The notes under the pieces: model-generated | What the model saw: only the letters and a program-made list of their open reading frames with translations | Told to the model about the DNA's origin: nothing | Database searches by the model: none | Shown here: positions 43,896 to 53,131 of the stretch, piece after piece | Numbering within the stretch: the stretch's first letter is position 1 | How the letters are laid out: every line of letters starts with the position of its first letter | Source: Anaerocolumna sp. MB42-C2 | GTDB lineage: Bacteria > Bacillota > Clostridia > Lachnospirales > Lachnospiraceae | Direction of reading: 5' to 3' | DNA length: 64,000 nucleotides | Assembly (NCBI RefSeq): GCF_030913705.1 | Contig: NZ_CP133190.1 | Coordinates: forward strand, 62,001-126,000 | Position numbers and translations under genes: made by a program

Positions 43896-45461
43896 ATGGC
43901 TGCTTATATCGATGTTATAACGGGTTTTCTGGAGAGTGGTAAAACAAGTTTTATCAAAGAAATCATAGATAAAAATAGCCTTATGGAATATGATAAAACG
44001 GTATTACTGGTATGTGAAGAAGGTTTTACGGATTATGAAAAAGAATTGCTTACAAATCACAGGATTGAGTTGATTATAGTGAACGATGAATCAGATTTGA
44101 ATCATCAGCTTTTTCAAAGAATAAAAAGAGAGTATTCTCCTGACTATATCATGATTGAATTTAATGGAACGTGGGATATAAATGCACTATTTAGCATAAA
44201 GACTCCTTTTAATTATAGTTTTAGGAACGTAATTTTTGTAAGTGATGCAACAAAATTCACTGAATATTTAAAAAATATGGCATCAATAATACAACCGCAT
44301 ATTTTAAATAGTGATATTGTTGCAGTCAATCGACACGAACAATTAAGCAAAAAGCAGAAGAAATACCTACAACTGGATATAAAAAATATTAATCGAAAAA
44401 CAGAGATCATTTACGCTGGAGAATCTTCTGAAATAAATATGATAGAGAAATACTTTGCCCCTTTTGAGAAACATATTAAGATAAGTAAAGGAATAATTGC
44501 ATTTACAATACTTTTTGCCTGCACTGCGATTCTTCCGGATTTTATGCTGATTAAATTATATGAAAACCTTCAATCAACTGCTACTATTTTTTTAAGCATT
44601 TTGATTGAGGCAATACCGTTTATTTTATTGGGTGCGTTTATTTCTTCTATTATTCAAATCTTTATACCGTCCGGATGGATTATGAAAAAGATGTCAGGGC
44701 AGAGATTCAGTTCGTTTCTTGCGGCTTCTTTAGCAGGTATATTCATGCCAATCTGTGACTGCGGTACTGTTCCTATTGTTTTAGGACTATTAAAAAAAGG
44801 TACGCCTTTACCACAAACATTAATATTTTGGCTGGCATCTTCTGCAGTTAATCCGGTGGTATTAATGACTGTATATTATGCATTTCCTGATAAGCCGTAT
44901 CTAGTTTTCCTGCGAATGTATGCAGGAATCTTAATCGCACTTGTTACAGGTCTTATTCTAAGTATCAGCAAAATTGAAACAAAAGATGTTATAAATCATA
45001 ATAACACGGGTCCTAAAATAGGATCAGACATTCTGGATTTAAAATATGAGGGTAAAATCGGTAAATTGGAGGCGGTAGTTAAAGGAGCTAGATTAGAATT
45101 CTTCAGAGTAATGAAATATTTAATTATTGGTGCTTTCTTATCGTCCTTTCTGCAGACCGTTTTATCTCAGACATTAAAAAATTTACTTAGTACAAATCTC
45201 TCTTTACAGTTTCTTATTATGATTGCAGCTTCTATTTTTATGTCTACCTGTTCCACCTCAAATGCATTCATAGGCAGAAGTTTTCTTAAGAATATATCAA
45301 TTATGCCGGTTATGTCATTTATTGTTCTGGGGCCTATGCTGGATTTTAAAAATATGTTGATGCTTTCAGAAACAATAAAAAAGAAATATCTGTTATTATT
45401 TGCTCTGATTGTAAGTTTATTAGGGTATTTACTGTTTTATACAATCACTTTATTATTATAA
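43896..45461 (+). CDS. CobW-like GTPase domain fused to a COG0701 permease
   Basis: A 521-residue fusion. Residues about 1-190 resemble a CobW GTPase: TGFLESGKTSF as Walker A and DYIMIEFNGTW, but the CxCC metal motif is absent. Residues about 200-521 form a permease of the COG0701 family with eight or so hydrophobic segments; CDCGTVPIVLGLLKKGTP and STCSTSNAFIGRSF hold the repeated pore cysteines. In Bacillus-type genomes this permease (YcgR) pairs with a TIGR03943 protein (YcgQ), the next gene here. A GTPase-gated or chaperone-fed zinc carrier is an inference. Confidence 0.8.
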   Translation: MAAYIDVITGFLESGKTSFIKEIIDKNSLMEYDKTVLLVCEEGFTDYEKELLTNHRIELIIVNDESDLNHQLFQRIKREYSPDYIMIEFNGTWDINALFSIKTPFNYSFRNVIFVSDATKFTEYLKNMASIIQPHILNSDIVAVNRHEQLSKKQKKYLQLDIKNINRKTEIIYAGESSEINMIEKYFAPFEKHIKISKGIIAFTILFACTAILPDFMLIKLYENLQSTATIFLSILIEAIPFILLGAFISSIIQIFIPSGWIMKKMSGQRFSSFLAASLAGIFMPICDCGTVPIVLGLLKKGTPLPQTLIFWLASSAVNPVVLMTVYYAFPDKPYLVFLRMYAGILIALVTGLILSISKIETKDVINHNNTGPKIGSDILDLKYEGKIGKLEAVVKGARLEFFRVMKYLIIGAFLSSFLQTVLSQTLKNLLSTNLSLQFLIMIAASIFMSTCSTSNAFIGRSFLKNISIMPVMSFIVLGPMLDFKNMLMLSETIKKKYLLLFALIVSLLGYLLFYTITLLL

Positions 45462-45522
45462 CTTATAATATCGATTATATATTTAAAGATATTTCCTGAT
45501 TATTTAAACAGAGGGAGTAAGG

Positions 45523-46461
45523 ATGAAAAAAACGAATAAAGAAGTTATCTTACAATTAATCATATTGATTTTTACTATAACATTATTATTATATGGGATG
45601 ATAAGCGGTAAAATAAATCAATTTGTACATCCCAGATTCCGATTTGGTCTTTGGATATCAATACTTGTGCTTATGTTATTTGCTTTTAGCCTTTTAACGG
45701 ATAGTAAGAAAGGCAGACATAATATTAATCTGCAAAAGTATTTTATTTATATTATCCCATTGATTTTCGCCCTTATTTTTCCTCCTATAAGCACAGGCAA
45801 AGCAGATATCGTATTAGCAGACAATATAACTTCTGCTAAACCCGATGAAACTAACGGTCGGAGAGAGAATATTGCTTCTACGGAAGAAAATATAAATCAA
45901 TCCAGTGATGATAATCTTACAGATGATGTGGAGAATAATAGTTATACCGAAGAATCGGATGAGAGTACATCTACTGATAATACGGAATATTCTGACGTAA
46001 GCGAATATTTAAAGGATACCCAGGGAACCCAAGACAGCAAGGATAAAAAGAAATTATCAGATTCATCTTTAACATATGATTCGAATAATGTGAACGGCAT
46101 TTATGTTATCAGTGATGCCGTATATGCAGATTGGATTATGGATATATATGACCACCCCGATGATTTTTTAGGAAAAAAATATAAATATCTGGCGCAGGTA
46201 TTTTCCATGGACGGGTTAAAAGAAAACCAGTTTATAGCCGGGCGGTATTTTATGGTTTGCTGCGCAGCTGATTTAGTTGGTTATGGTGTAATATGCAATA
46301 GTGATATTAGAAACAAACTTAAGGAAGATCAATGGATTTATGTTACAGGTACTATATCGAAAATTAAATATGAGGGGACGTATGTTCCTATAATGAAAGA
46401 CGCAGTTATTTCAAAAGCCAAGGCTCCGAAAGAGGAGTATATCTATTATAATAACTATTGA
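45523..46461 (+). CDS. TIGR03943/DUF1980 membrane protein
   Basis: A 312-residue protein with three N-terminal hydrophobic segments, a long acidic Ser/Glu/Asp linker (about 100-185), and a C-terminal domain with RYFMVCCAADLVGYGVIC, diagnostic of TIGR03943 (YcgQ-like). It is the regular partner of the COG0701 permease. The double cysteine may bind metal. It is preceded by GAGGGAG. Confidence 0.85.
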   Translation: MKKTNKEVILQLIILIFTITLLLYGMISGKINQFVHPRFRFGLWISILVLMLFAFSLLTDSKKGRHNINLQKYFIYIIPLIFALIFPPISTGKADIVLADNITSAKPDETNGRRENIASTEENINQSSDDNLTDDVENNSYTEESDESTSTDNTEYSDVSEYLKDTQGTQDSKDKKKLSDSSLTYDSNNVNGIYVISDAVYADWIMDIYDHPDDFLGKKYKYLAQVFSMDGLKENQFIAGRYFMVCCAADLVGYGVICNSDIRNKLKEDQWIYVTGTISKIKYEGTYVPIMKDAVISKAKAPKEEYIYYNNY

Positions 46462-46504
46462 AAATCTATATGTTTAATATTGAAATGATAGGAGAGAAAT
46501 ATTA

Positions 46505-47677
46505 ATGAAAAATACAGTAAAAGATAAAATACCGGTTACTCTGATTACGGGATATCTGGGTTCAGGCAAGACGACGCTAATGAATGAACTTCTAAAAATG
46601 CAGTCGGATAAGAAAATCGCTATAGTTGTAAATGATATGGGTGCAATCAATATTGATGTTACGTTGATTAAGAATAAATCCCTAACCAGATATCCGGATA
46701 TGGAACTAATAAACATGCAAAACGGATGTATTTGTTGTACCTTACGTGAAAAATTCATGGAACAGATAATCGAATTATCAAATAAAAACATTGATGCTAT
46801 TCTGGTAGAAGCCTCTGGCATCAGTGACCCTGTGTCCATCGCAGATGCTTTTCTGGCTTATGAAGAAACACAGGAAGACACACCGGTATACCTGGATTCC
46901 GTTATAACTGTCGTAGATGCTGACAGGATATATTCAGAATTTCTCGATGAATTAAGTGATAGAACTGACCTGGAGAGAGACGACCTTAAGACAGAGGAAG
47001 AAGAGAAAGACCCTGATATCATTAATTTGATAATGGATCAGATTGAATTCTGCAGTCTCATTTTGCTTAACAAATGTGATTTACTGACAAAAGAACAATT
47101 AGGTGAAGTGAAAGAAATCATTAAGATACTTCAACCAGAAGCAAAGATATTTGAAACGAAATATTCTAAAGTAGAATACGATGATATTGTTTCCCATAAC
47201 CCTTATGATTACGACAGAATCAGGGATTCTTCATTAATCAATAAAACTTTATACAGAAGTAATCATAAGGAAATAAGAAAGGATGGAGTACATGAAGAAT
47301 ATGGAATATCTTCGTTTGTATATACTGAACACCGTCCATTTATCTATGATAAATTTATGAACTTTTTAGAGAATGAATATCCGGAAGCTTTAATACGTGC
47401 TAAAGGGTATATCTGGTTTGCAGATGATGATATACATACACAATTGTTTGAACAGACAGGAAGAAATGCATCTGTAACTGAAATATCAAACTGGGTAGCA
47501 GCATTACCCAAAGAAGAACAAGAAGAAGCATTCGCTAATTATCCCGAGATATTAGAAGATTGGGATGAAACCTACGGTGACAGGATGAATCAGATTGTTT
47601 TTATTGGAAAAGATTATTTAAAGGCCGAGATAATAGAGAAGCTAGATCAATGCCTAGGAACTTATATGAATACTTAA
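46505..47677 (+). CDS. CobW/COG0523 GTPase, YciC-like
   Basis: A 390-residue G3E GTPase of full length. Walker A TGYLGSGKTT, VNDMGAINID, CICC in NGCICCTLREKF, VEASGISDPVSIADAF and an NKCD (G4) element are present, followed by a CobW C-terminal domain starting near 265 (RSNHKEIRKDGVHEEYG). It resembles zinc-regulated YciC/ZigA proteins. Last gene of the probable zinc-limitation unit. Confidence 0.87.
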   Translation: MKNTVKDKIPVTLITGYLGSGKTTLMNELLKMQSDKKIAIVVNDMGAINIDVTLIKNKSLTRYPDMELINMQNGCICCTLREKFMEQIIELSNKNIDAILVEASGISDPVSIADAFLAYEETQEDTPVYLDSVITVVDADRIYSEFLDELSDRTDLERDDLKTEEEEKDPDIINLIMDQIEFCSLILLNKCDLLTKEQLGEVKEIIKILQPEAKIFETKYSKVEYDDIVSHNPYDYDRIRDSSLINKTLYRSNHKEIRKDGVHEEYGISSFVYTEHRPFIYDKFMNFLENEYPEALIRAKGYIWFADDDIHTQLFEQTGRNASVTEISNWVAALPKEEQEEAFANYPEILEDWDETYGDRMNQIVFIGKDYLKAEIIEKLDQCLGTYMNT

Positions 47678-47701
47678 TACTGATACGTAATAGATGAGAG
47701 G

Positions 47702-47760
47702 GTGATAAACCACTTTATCGTATGAAGCTTACAAAACAGATGGGAATGTTACTAAAATTA
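47702..47760 (+). promoter_or_regulatory. second GEMM-like leader segment
   Basis: The stretch CACTTTATCGTATGAAGCTT then ACAAAACAGATGGGAATGTT aligns almost base for base with 294-330 (CTTCATCGTAGGAAGCTG, then CAAAGCAGATGGGAAGT). A terminator follows 12 bases later. The partner second stem is not clear, so the copy may be decayed. No gene follows closely; tetR starts at 48276. Between 47805 and 48089 I see nothing. Confidence 0.3.
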
Positions 47761-47771
47761 AAAGAATATTT

Positions 47772-47804
47772 AAAGCCGAAAACCCAGTGCTTTCGGCTTT
47801 CTTT
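47772..47804 (+). terminator. intrinsic terminator
   Basis: AAAGCCGAAA (47772-47781) pairs with TTTCGGCTTT (47791-47800), then CTTT. It ends the zinc unit or the GEMM-like transcript. Confidence 0.75.
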
Positions 47805-48089
47805 AGATGTGTTGTGTCCAGCGAAACTGGACTGCGCAGCATAGGCATAACCAATCAGTTAAAAGTCTGATCTTCAGAAAGCTTAATATAGAAATGTGAA
47901 CAGATGTTTTTAATTAACAGGATTTACCCTGTTTTGATTCGCCTAGCAGGATAGAACTTCTGTCATTTTGGTTAAAATACTGCAATTAAGTTAAATATCT
48001 ATTATTGTGATAAATTTGTAGAAGAATTATAATTAACTACAGATTAAACAAATAAATTTAAGCAAAATGACGGAAAGGTGTTGTGCACT

Positions 48090-48188
48090 ATGTCGATATC
48101 AAAAAAGATGCAAGTAAATTTAACAATAAAAAGGAAAGAGAAACGGACGGTATTTATAAATCTACTAGTTGAGAAGCGCTCATCCTAA
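48090..48188 (+). CDS. doubtful 32-residue basic peptide
   Basis: MSISKKMQVNLTIKRKEK... with GGAAAGGTG about 10 bases upstream. Rich in lysine and arginine, no known family. Confidence 0.2.
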   Translation: MSISKKMQVNLTIKRKEKRTVFINLLVEKRSS

Positions 48189-48224
48189 TATTATGAAGAC
48201 TGCTAACAATATATGAAAAAAAGG

Positions 48225-48253
48225 TTGACAATAAATGAATGATCGTTTATTAT
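48225..48253 (+). promoter_or_regulatory. tetR promoter with embedded operator
   Basis: TTGACA (48225-48230), 17 bases, TATTAT (48248-48253). The spacer holds an inverted repeat AATAAATGA (48230-48238) / TCGTTTATT (48243-48251). The half-site AATAAATGA recurs in the palindrome before lon. Confidence 0.75.
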
Positions 48254-48275
48254 AAAACTACGTCGAGGTGATATC

Positions 48276-48842
48276 ATGAGAAGAAAAGATGATGAAAAAG
48301 AAAGAAGCATTAAAGAAGCAGTAATCAAACTGATCCTTCAAGAAGGTTTTCATGGAGCTTCCATCTCTAAAATCGCGAAATTGGCGGGGGTTTCGCCGGC
48401 AACAGTTTATATCTATTTTGAGAATAAGGAAAACATGCTGCAGGATATCTATACGGAATACTCAGAGGAAATTTTTGATTATTTATTAGACAGAGTAGAC
48501 TTAAAGATGAATGGACAGCAGATGATTGAAATACTCATCAGGAGCTATTACAATTATATAATCGAAAATAGAGAAATCTTCAGCTTTGTGGAACAGTTTT
48601 CTAACTGTCCCTCGTTAGCCAGCGGTTGTTCAGGAAGAAAAAATATCTGTAACATTCATAATCTGATTGAAGAAATGAAGAAGAAACAGATCATTAAAAA
48701 TTATAGCGACGATAATTTACTTGCTATCATATTTTATCCAGTTAAAGCAATTGCGGCAGATAATCATAAAAGCGAAGCAGAAAGAGCGGATTTGCTGAAA
48801 GAGATGATTATTATCATACAGGATGCAATATTAAACCATTAA
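48276..48842 (+). CDS. TetR-family regulator
   Basis: A 188-residue TetR/AcrR protein. HTH: ASISKIAKLAGVSPATVYIYFENKENMLQDI (about residues 28-58). The C-terminal domain has no recognised ligand type; two cysteines (NCPSLASGC, about 110) stand out. It lies directly upstream of lon and the two promoters share a half-site, so it probably represses itself and lon. Confidence 0.85.
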   Translation: MRRKDDEKERSIKEAVIKLILQEGFHGASISKIAKLAGVSPATVYIYFENKENMLQDIYTEYSEEIFDYLLDRVDLKMNGQQMIEILIRSYYNYIIENREIFSFVEQFSNCPSLASGCSGRKNICNIHNLIEEMKKKQIIKNYSDDNLLAIIFYPVKAIAADNHKSEAERADLLKEMIIIIQDAILNH

Positions 48843-48908
48843 AATTTAAGCGGGATCATTTTGTAATGAATTTTTCAAAGTAATCTCGCAATAATTTAAC
48901 TTTATTAA

Positions 48909-48926
48909 TAAATGAATATTCATTTA
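48909..48926. promoter_or_regulatory. operator before lon
   Basis: TAAATGAATATTCATTTA, a perfect 18-base palindrome, 17 bases before the lon start and overlapping the AATAAATGA half-site seen in the tetR promoter. Confidence 0.65.
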
Positions 48927-48943
48927 AAGGAGAGGATGATAGT

Positions 48944-51325
48944 ATGTCAAATATATATAATTCACATAATCAAGGAATAGTATTTCCGGTTTCCAATACA
49001 GTTTTATTACCTGGAGTTGTTACAAAAATATACTTAAATACAGTCAATGATCTGCTGACTGAATATCTGAAGGAAGAAAATGTTACCAGGATAGCTTTAC
49101 CGTTAAAACAGAATTCCGAACAAAAAGAATTAAAAGAAGAGGACTTTTACAGAATGGGAGTAACATTTTATGTAAAAGAGATTGAAAAAACGGAAAAAGG
49201 AGTTCAGCTGTCAGTCCAAATAAAGGACAGGGTTGAAATCAAGACGGTCCGGTTCGAAGATACTATCATACATGCAGAGTATGAGTTAAGTCCGGATAAC
49301 ATAGATTTAAATGATAAAAGCAGGGACGAAATGCTGGATTATCTTAAGAAAGTCGTACATGAGATAAGCGGTAAATTCCAGGGCGGTGAACAATACAGCC
49401 GGATTATAGACGAGTTCAGGGACTTAAATACTTTGATGGTGTATTTGAGTCATTATATGTCCATACCCAACGAGGAAAAGTATGAATTATTGGAAATAGA
49501 ATCCTTGAAAGCCAGAAGCCTTCGGTTTATGGATCATCTGTTAAAACAGAAAGAAGCCATAGAACTGCAGCTGCAGATTAATGAAAAATTCTCTGAAAAA
49601 GCAAATAAATATTATAGGGAATCGGTACTAAGAGAACAGCTGAAAGTCATTCAGGAGGAACTGAGAGAAGGCAGGGATGAGGGAAACAAAAAGGATAAAG
49701 ATTATATGACGAGGATTAAAGAGTCAGGGATGCCGGCGGAGATTGAAGAAACGGCATTGGAAGAATTGGACAAACTGGAGGCACAGGGTCCAAATAGTGG
49801 CGAATATAATGTTATCCGCAATTATCTCGATCTCCTGGTTTCCCTTCCCTGGAGAAAGGCCGAAACGAAACCGATTAGCCTTGAAAATGCAAGAAGAATA
49901 TTGGATGAACAGCATTATGGTCTGGAAAAAGTTAAGGATAGAATCATACAGCATTTGGCGGTAATGAAACTGAAAAATGATAAAAGAGGTTCCATACTAC
50001 TGCTGGTGGGACCGCCAGGAACAGGGAAGACAAGCCTTGGCAAGAGCATTGCAGAAGCGTTAGACAGAAAGTATATACGTTTAAGTTTAGGCGGAATCAG
50101 AGATGAAGCAGAGATCAGAGGCCACCGCAGAACTTATATAGGTGCTATGCCGGGAAGAATTATACAAAGTATTAGAAAGGAAGGCGCAAACAATCCGGTT
50201 ATGGTTTTGGATGAAGTAGATAAACTCTTAACAGGAGGTTATAGCGGGGATCCTGCCAGTGCTTTGTTAGAGGTGCTTGACCCGGAGCAGAATAATAGTT
50301 TTACCGACCACTATCTGGATCTGCCTTATGATTTGTCGGATATTTTCTTTATTGCAACGGCAAATTCGCTGGAAAGCATCCCCGGCCCTTTATTGGATAG
50401 AATGGAAATCATTCAGGTATCCAGTTATACTATGGACGAAAAATTCCATATCGGAAAGAATTATTTGCTGCCCGCCGTATTAGAGGAGCACGGACTGACA
50501 TCGGAGCACCTTGCGGTTGAAGATGAAGTTCTTTACAAAATTATCAGTGACTATACACTGGAAGCCGGAGTCAGAGGTCTGAAGAAACAATTAGCCGCAT
50601 TAGCGAGAGTAACCTCTGAAAAGATTGTATCAAATAAAGCAGAACTGCCTTACAAGGTTTTGGAAAATGAGTTGGAGGAGTTGTTGGGAAGAAAGGTTTC
50701 AAGACATGATAAAGCACAGCTGGACAATCCTCCGGGAGTTGTAACAGGCCTTGCCTGGACACCTGTGGGCGGTGAAATACTTTTTATAGAAGCAACAGAT
50801 ATGCCGGGCAGCGGGGCAGTTACATTAACAGGGAAACTGGGAGATGTGATGAAAGAATCAGCAAGAATTTCTCTTAGTTTGTTAAAGTCTAGGTTACCCC
50901 TTAATTCCGTGAATTTTAAAGAAAGAGATCTTCATATTCATGTTCCCTCAGGGGCAGTTCCCAAGGACGGTCCATCTGCAGGCATCGCCTTATTTACCGC
51001 ATTGGCTTCTTTGGTTATTGGTAAAAAGGTAGATTCCAAGATTGCCATGACAGGTGAGATTACATTAAGAGGTGCCGTACTGCCAATTGGCGGATTGAAA
51101 GAGAAGTTGCTTGGTGCCCAAAGGGCGGGTATTCATAAAGTGCTGATTCCCAAAGACAATAACATTGATTTAAAGGAAGTACCCGAAGAAGTCAAAAATC
51201 AGCTTATAATCATACCTGTAGAAACCATAGAGGATGTATTAAAAGAAACCTTAGGGATCACTCTGCCAAGAATTGAGCATGTTTTTAACCAACAGACTAC
51301 AGGAGTATTGTCGTTTGAGGTATAA
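48944..51325 (+). CDS. lon: ATP-dependent protease Lon
   Basis: A 793-residue Lon protease, full length. N-terminal substrate domain to about 210; AAA+ module with GPPGTGKTS (about 356-364), the Walker B VMVLDEVDK and sensor ATANS; protease domain with the Ser-Lys dyad at Ser678 (GPSAG) and a lysine near 721 (GGLKEKLLGAQRAGI). It degrades damaged and regulatory proteins. GGAGAGG lies before the ATG. A terminator follows. Confidence 0.95.
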   Translation: MSNIYNSHNQGIVFPVSNTVLLPGVVTKIYLNTVNDLLTEYLKEENVTRIALPLKQNSEQKELKEEDFYRMGVTFYVKEIEKTEKGVQLSVQIKDRVEIKTVRFEDTIIHAEYELSPDNIDLNDKSRDEMLDYLKKVVHEISGKFQGGEQYSRIIDEFRDLNTLMVYLSHYMSIPNEEKYELLEIESLKARSLRFMDHLLKQKEAIELQLQINEKFSEKANKYYRESVLREQLKVIQEELREGRDEGNKKDKDYMTRIKESGMPAEIEETALEELDKLEAQGPNSGEYNVIRNYLDLLVSLPWRKAETKPISLENARRILDEQHYGLEKVKDRIIQHLAVMKLKNDKRGSILLLVGPPGTGKTSLGKSIAEALDRKYIRLSLGGIRDEAEIRGHRRTYIGAMPGRIIQSIRKEGANNPVMVLDEVDKLLTGGYSGDPASALLEVLDPEQNNSFTDHYLDLPYDLSDIFFIATANSLESIPGPLLDRMEIIQVSSYTMDEKFHIGKNYLLPAVLEEHGLTSEHLAVEDEVLYKIISDYTLEAGVRGLKKQLAALARVTSEKIVSNKAELPYKVLENELEELLGRKVSRHDKAQLDNPPGVVTGLAWTPVGGEILFIEATDMPGSGAVTLTGKLGDVMKESARISLSLLKSRLPLNSVNFKERDLHIHVPSGAVPKDGPSAGIALFTALASLVIGKKVDSKIAMTGEITLRGAVLPIGGLKEKLLGAQRAGIHKVLIPKDNNIDLKEVPEEVKNQLIIIPVETIEDVLKETLGITLPRIEHVFNQQTTGVLSFEV

Positions 51326-51355
51326 ATAATATATTGGATTAAAAGAAATTTTGAG

Positions 51356-51402
51356 AGCGCGGTGCTAAATAACGGTTAAAGTTAGAAAACGCCGCGCTTT
51401 TT
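51356..51402 (+). terminator. terminator after lon
   Basis: AGCGCGG (51356-51362) pairs with CCGCGCT (51392-51398), with a T tract after it. Confidence 0.65.
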
Positions 51403-51529
51403 CTATTGGAATAATTTGAAAAAATAATTTTATCAAACAGTCACATGGCAATGATATAACAGTATATCCCGTTTTATATAACTTACGTCAGGTCCGATAA
51501 AGTACGTGTTAGAAAGGAATATTAAGGGT

Positions 51530-51693
51530 GTTACTGTTCACTTCCCTGCAAAAAGCAGCAGTTCCGCGAACAATAACACGCTTCGCGATGCACACAAAAC
51601 GAGGAGGCAGCGTTCCTACGCTGCAATTCTCCGGTTTTCTGTGACAATGCACTCATAAAAAACACATCGCGTTTGTTGCCTGTGAACAGTATC
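51530..51693. mobile_element. 164-bp MITE-like element, copy 1
   Basis: The element begins GTTACTGTTCAC and ends GTGAACAGTATC, which are inverted repeats of 12 bases with one mismatch. It is flanked by exact 8-base direct repeats TTAAGGGT (51522-51529 and 51694-51701), a target-site duplication. There is no open frame. A copy of the same length lies at 56031-56194, roughly 85 percent identical by eye. Non-autonomous, so a transposase elsewhere must have moved it. Confidence 0.85.
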
Positions 51694-51726
51694 TTAAGGG
51701 TCAATGGACTTACATCAGAAACATCT

Positions 51727-52644
51727 TTAATTACTGTTTTGAATGTAATAATTCATATTCTCCATTGCCCATTCAGTATTATATGAATGGTTCACCATAG
51801 AACTGGGATCGTAAATGGATGCGCAATAAGCAGTTCTTTGTCCTGCTGCAAGCTCTCTAAAAAACTCTAGGTATTTCCATTTAAATTTATTGACAAACGG
51901 TTCATTTTTATAGGACCTGTTATGAATATTAAAACAGGTATTGGTAATCTTATCCTGTTTACAATATCCCTGTACGGTACATCCAGCACAGGGTATCATC
52001 TGTGTCATATCTATATCAATCAGAGGATTCATATATTGATCGCTCATATAACCTGCCTTGAAACCGGTATAGTGCATCACTCTTGGGGTAAGCTCCGCAT
52101 CACCATAACAGGTCTCTTCACTCCAATAACCTATCTGCTGTATTAGTTCAGGCCTCATACCCATGCAGCACCCATGTACAAAGTCCAGTACCGCATCAAT
52201 ATAACCATTTGTCAGTTCTAGATAGGTAACACCGCCGATTGATTTAGCAATTACTGGCGGATAGATCGGGATGTACGGTGCAGTCCTTTGAACTCCCAAT
52301 AATCCTACATCAGGAAACGTATTAAATACTCGCATAAAACGTGTAAGCCAATCCTTAGTTCTTATAACAACATCACTGTCAACGGAGAAAAAATACTGAT
52401 CAGGCCTTCTTTTAGAGAGATTCAGGTTTAAAGCGAATATTGGCCCTGAATTAAGGGGCAGCTGCGTTTTTGACTTAATACGGCTGTCGGTCAGTGACTG
52501 AATAAATCCCCACGTATCATCCTTGGAATTGCTGTCAATGATATGCATTTCAAAATCTTCCGGTGTATCCAGGATGGATTTTAGGCTTCTAGCTGTTAAA
52601 CCCATACGATTAAATGTAATATAACTTAAAAAAGGTGGAACCAT
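51727..52644 (-). CDS. GT2-type glycosyltransferase-like protein
   Basis: A 305-residue protein with the GT-A beginning of family 2: PFLSYITFNRMGLTARSLKSIL and IIDSNSKDDTWGFI, then a metal motif VDSDVVI (about residue 90). The C-terminal half holds a cysteine cluster (CAGCTVQGYC, about 218-227) that is unusual and could bind metal. No membrane segment is seen. The acceptor is unknown. The start is the ATG eight bases after AAAGGG; an ATG 18 bases upstream overlaps the ribosome site. It stands alone. Confidence 0.7.
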   Translation of the reverse strand: MVPPFLSYITFNRMGLTARSLKSILDTPEDFEMHIIDSNSKDDTWGFIQSLTDSRIKSKTQLPLNSGPIFALNLNLSKRRPDQYFFSVDSDVVIRTKDWLTRFMRVFNTFPDVGLLGVQRTAPYIPIYPPVIAKSIGGVTYLELTNGYIDAVLDFVHGCCMGMRPELIQQIGYWSEETCYGDAELTPRVMHYTGFKAGYMSDQYMNPLIDIDMTQMIPCAGCTVQGYCKQDKITNTCFNIHNRSYKNEPFVNKFKWKYLEFFRELAAGQRTAYCASIYDPSSMVNHSYNTEWAMENMNYYIQNSN

Positions 52645-53068
52645 ATAATCAACCCTTTCCATAATTTTTATATCACAATCTATTTTATGTCAGTAGTACA
52701 AAACAGTTACCACTTTATTCTACTAAATAATACAAAATTAGACATTATGAAAATTGATATGATTATTTTCTTATACATATATCCTGGCTAATCCAATATT
52801 GTAGATACATTCACATAAGATAATAAGAGATTGTTGTCAAAAAAGAACGAGAAAAGGAATTGGCGTGATGCGGCAAACTGTCTTAAATATCAATAAGCAA
52901 CTACTAATAACTATTTATATTAAAAATTCTTCACTGTTTCAAAAAATACACCTACCTTTTCTCATTTTGACATAGGCGGGATATCACATCCGGAAGATAT
53001 ACCTTTTCATAAGAGGTAGTTTATCCTGAAATATAATATTGGTTGGTTGTAATTTTTTAAATTGGAGG

Positions 53069-53097
53069 TTGAAAACACAGGGGTTACTTGTTATAAT
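53069..53097 (+). promoter_or_regulatory. promoter of the MocR-type gene
   Basis: TTGAAA (53069-53074), 17 bases, TATAAT (53092-53097), 35 bases before the gene. Upstream, 52645-53068 is AT-rich with nothing else recognised. Confidence 0.65.
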
Positions 53098-53131
53098 GTC
53101 AAAAAGGTTGAGACCAAAGGGAGATATTGGT

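Noticed and set aside
52968..52990. TTGACA at 52968 as a promoter
   Set aside because: No acceptable -10 lies 16-18 bases downstream; the promoter at 53069-53097 is far better.
53039..53131. Earlier start for the MocR-type gene
   Set aside because: The promoter -10 lies at 53092-53097, so the extension would not be transcribed; GntR proteins begin near the chosen ATG.
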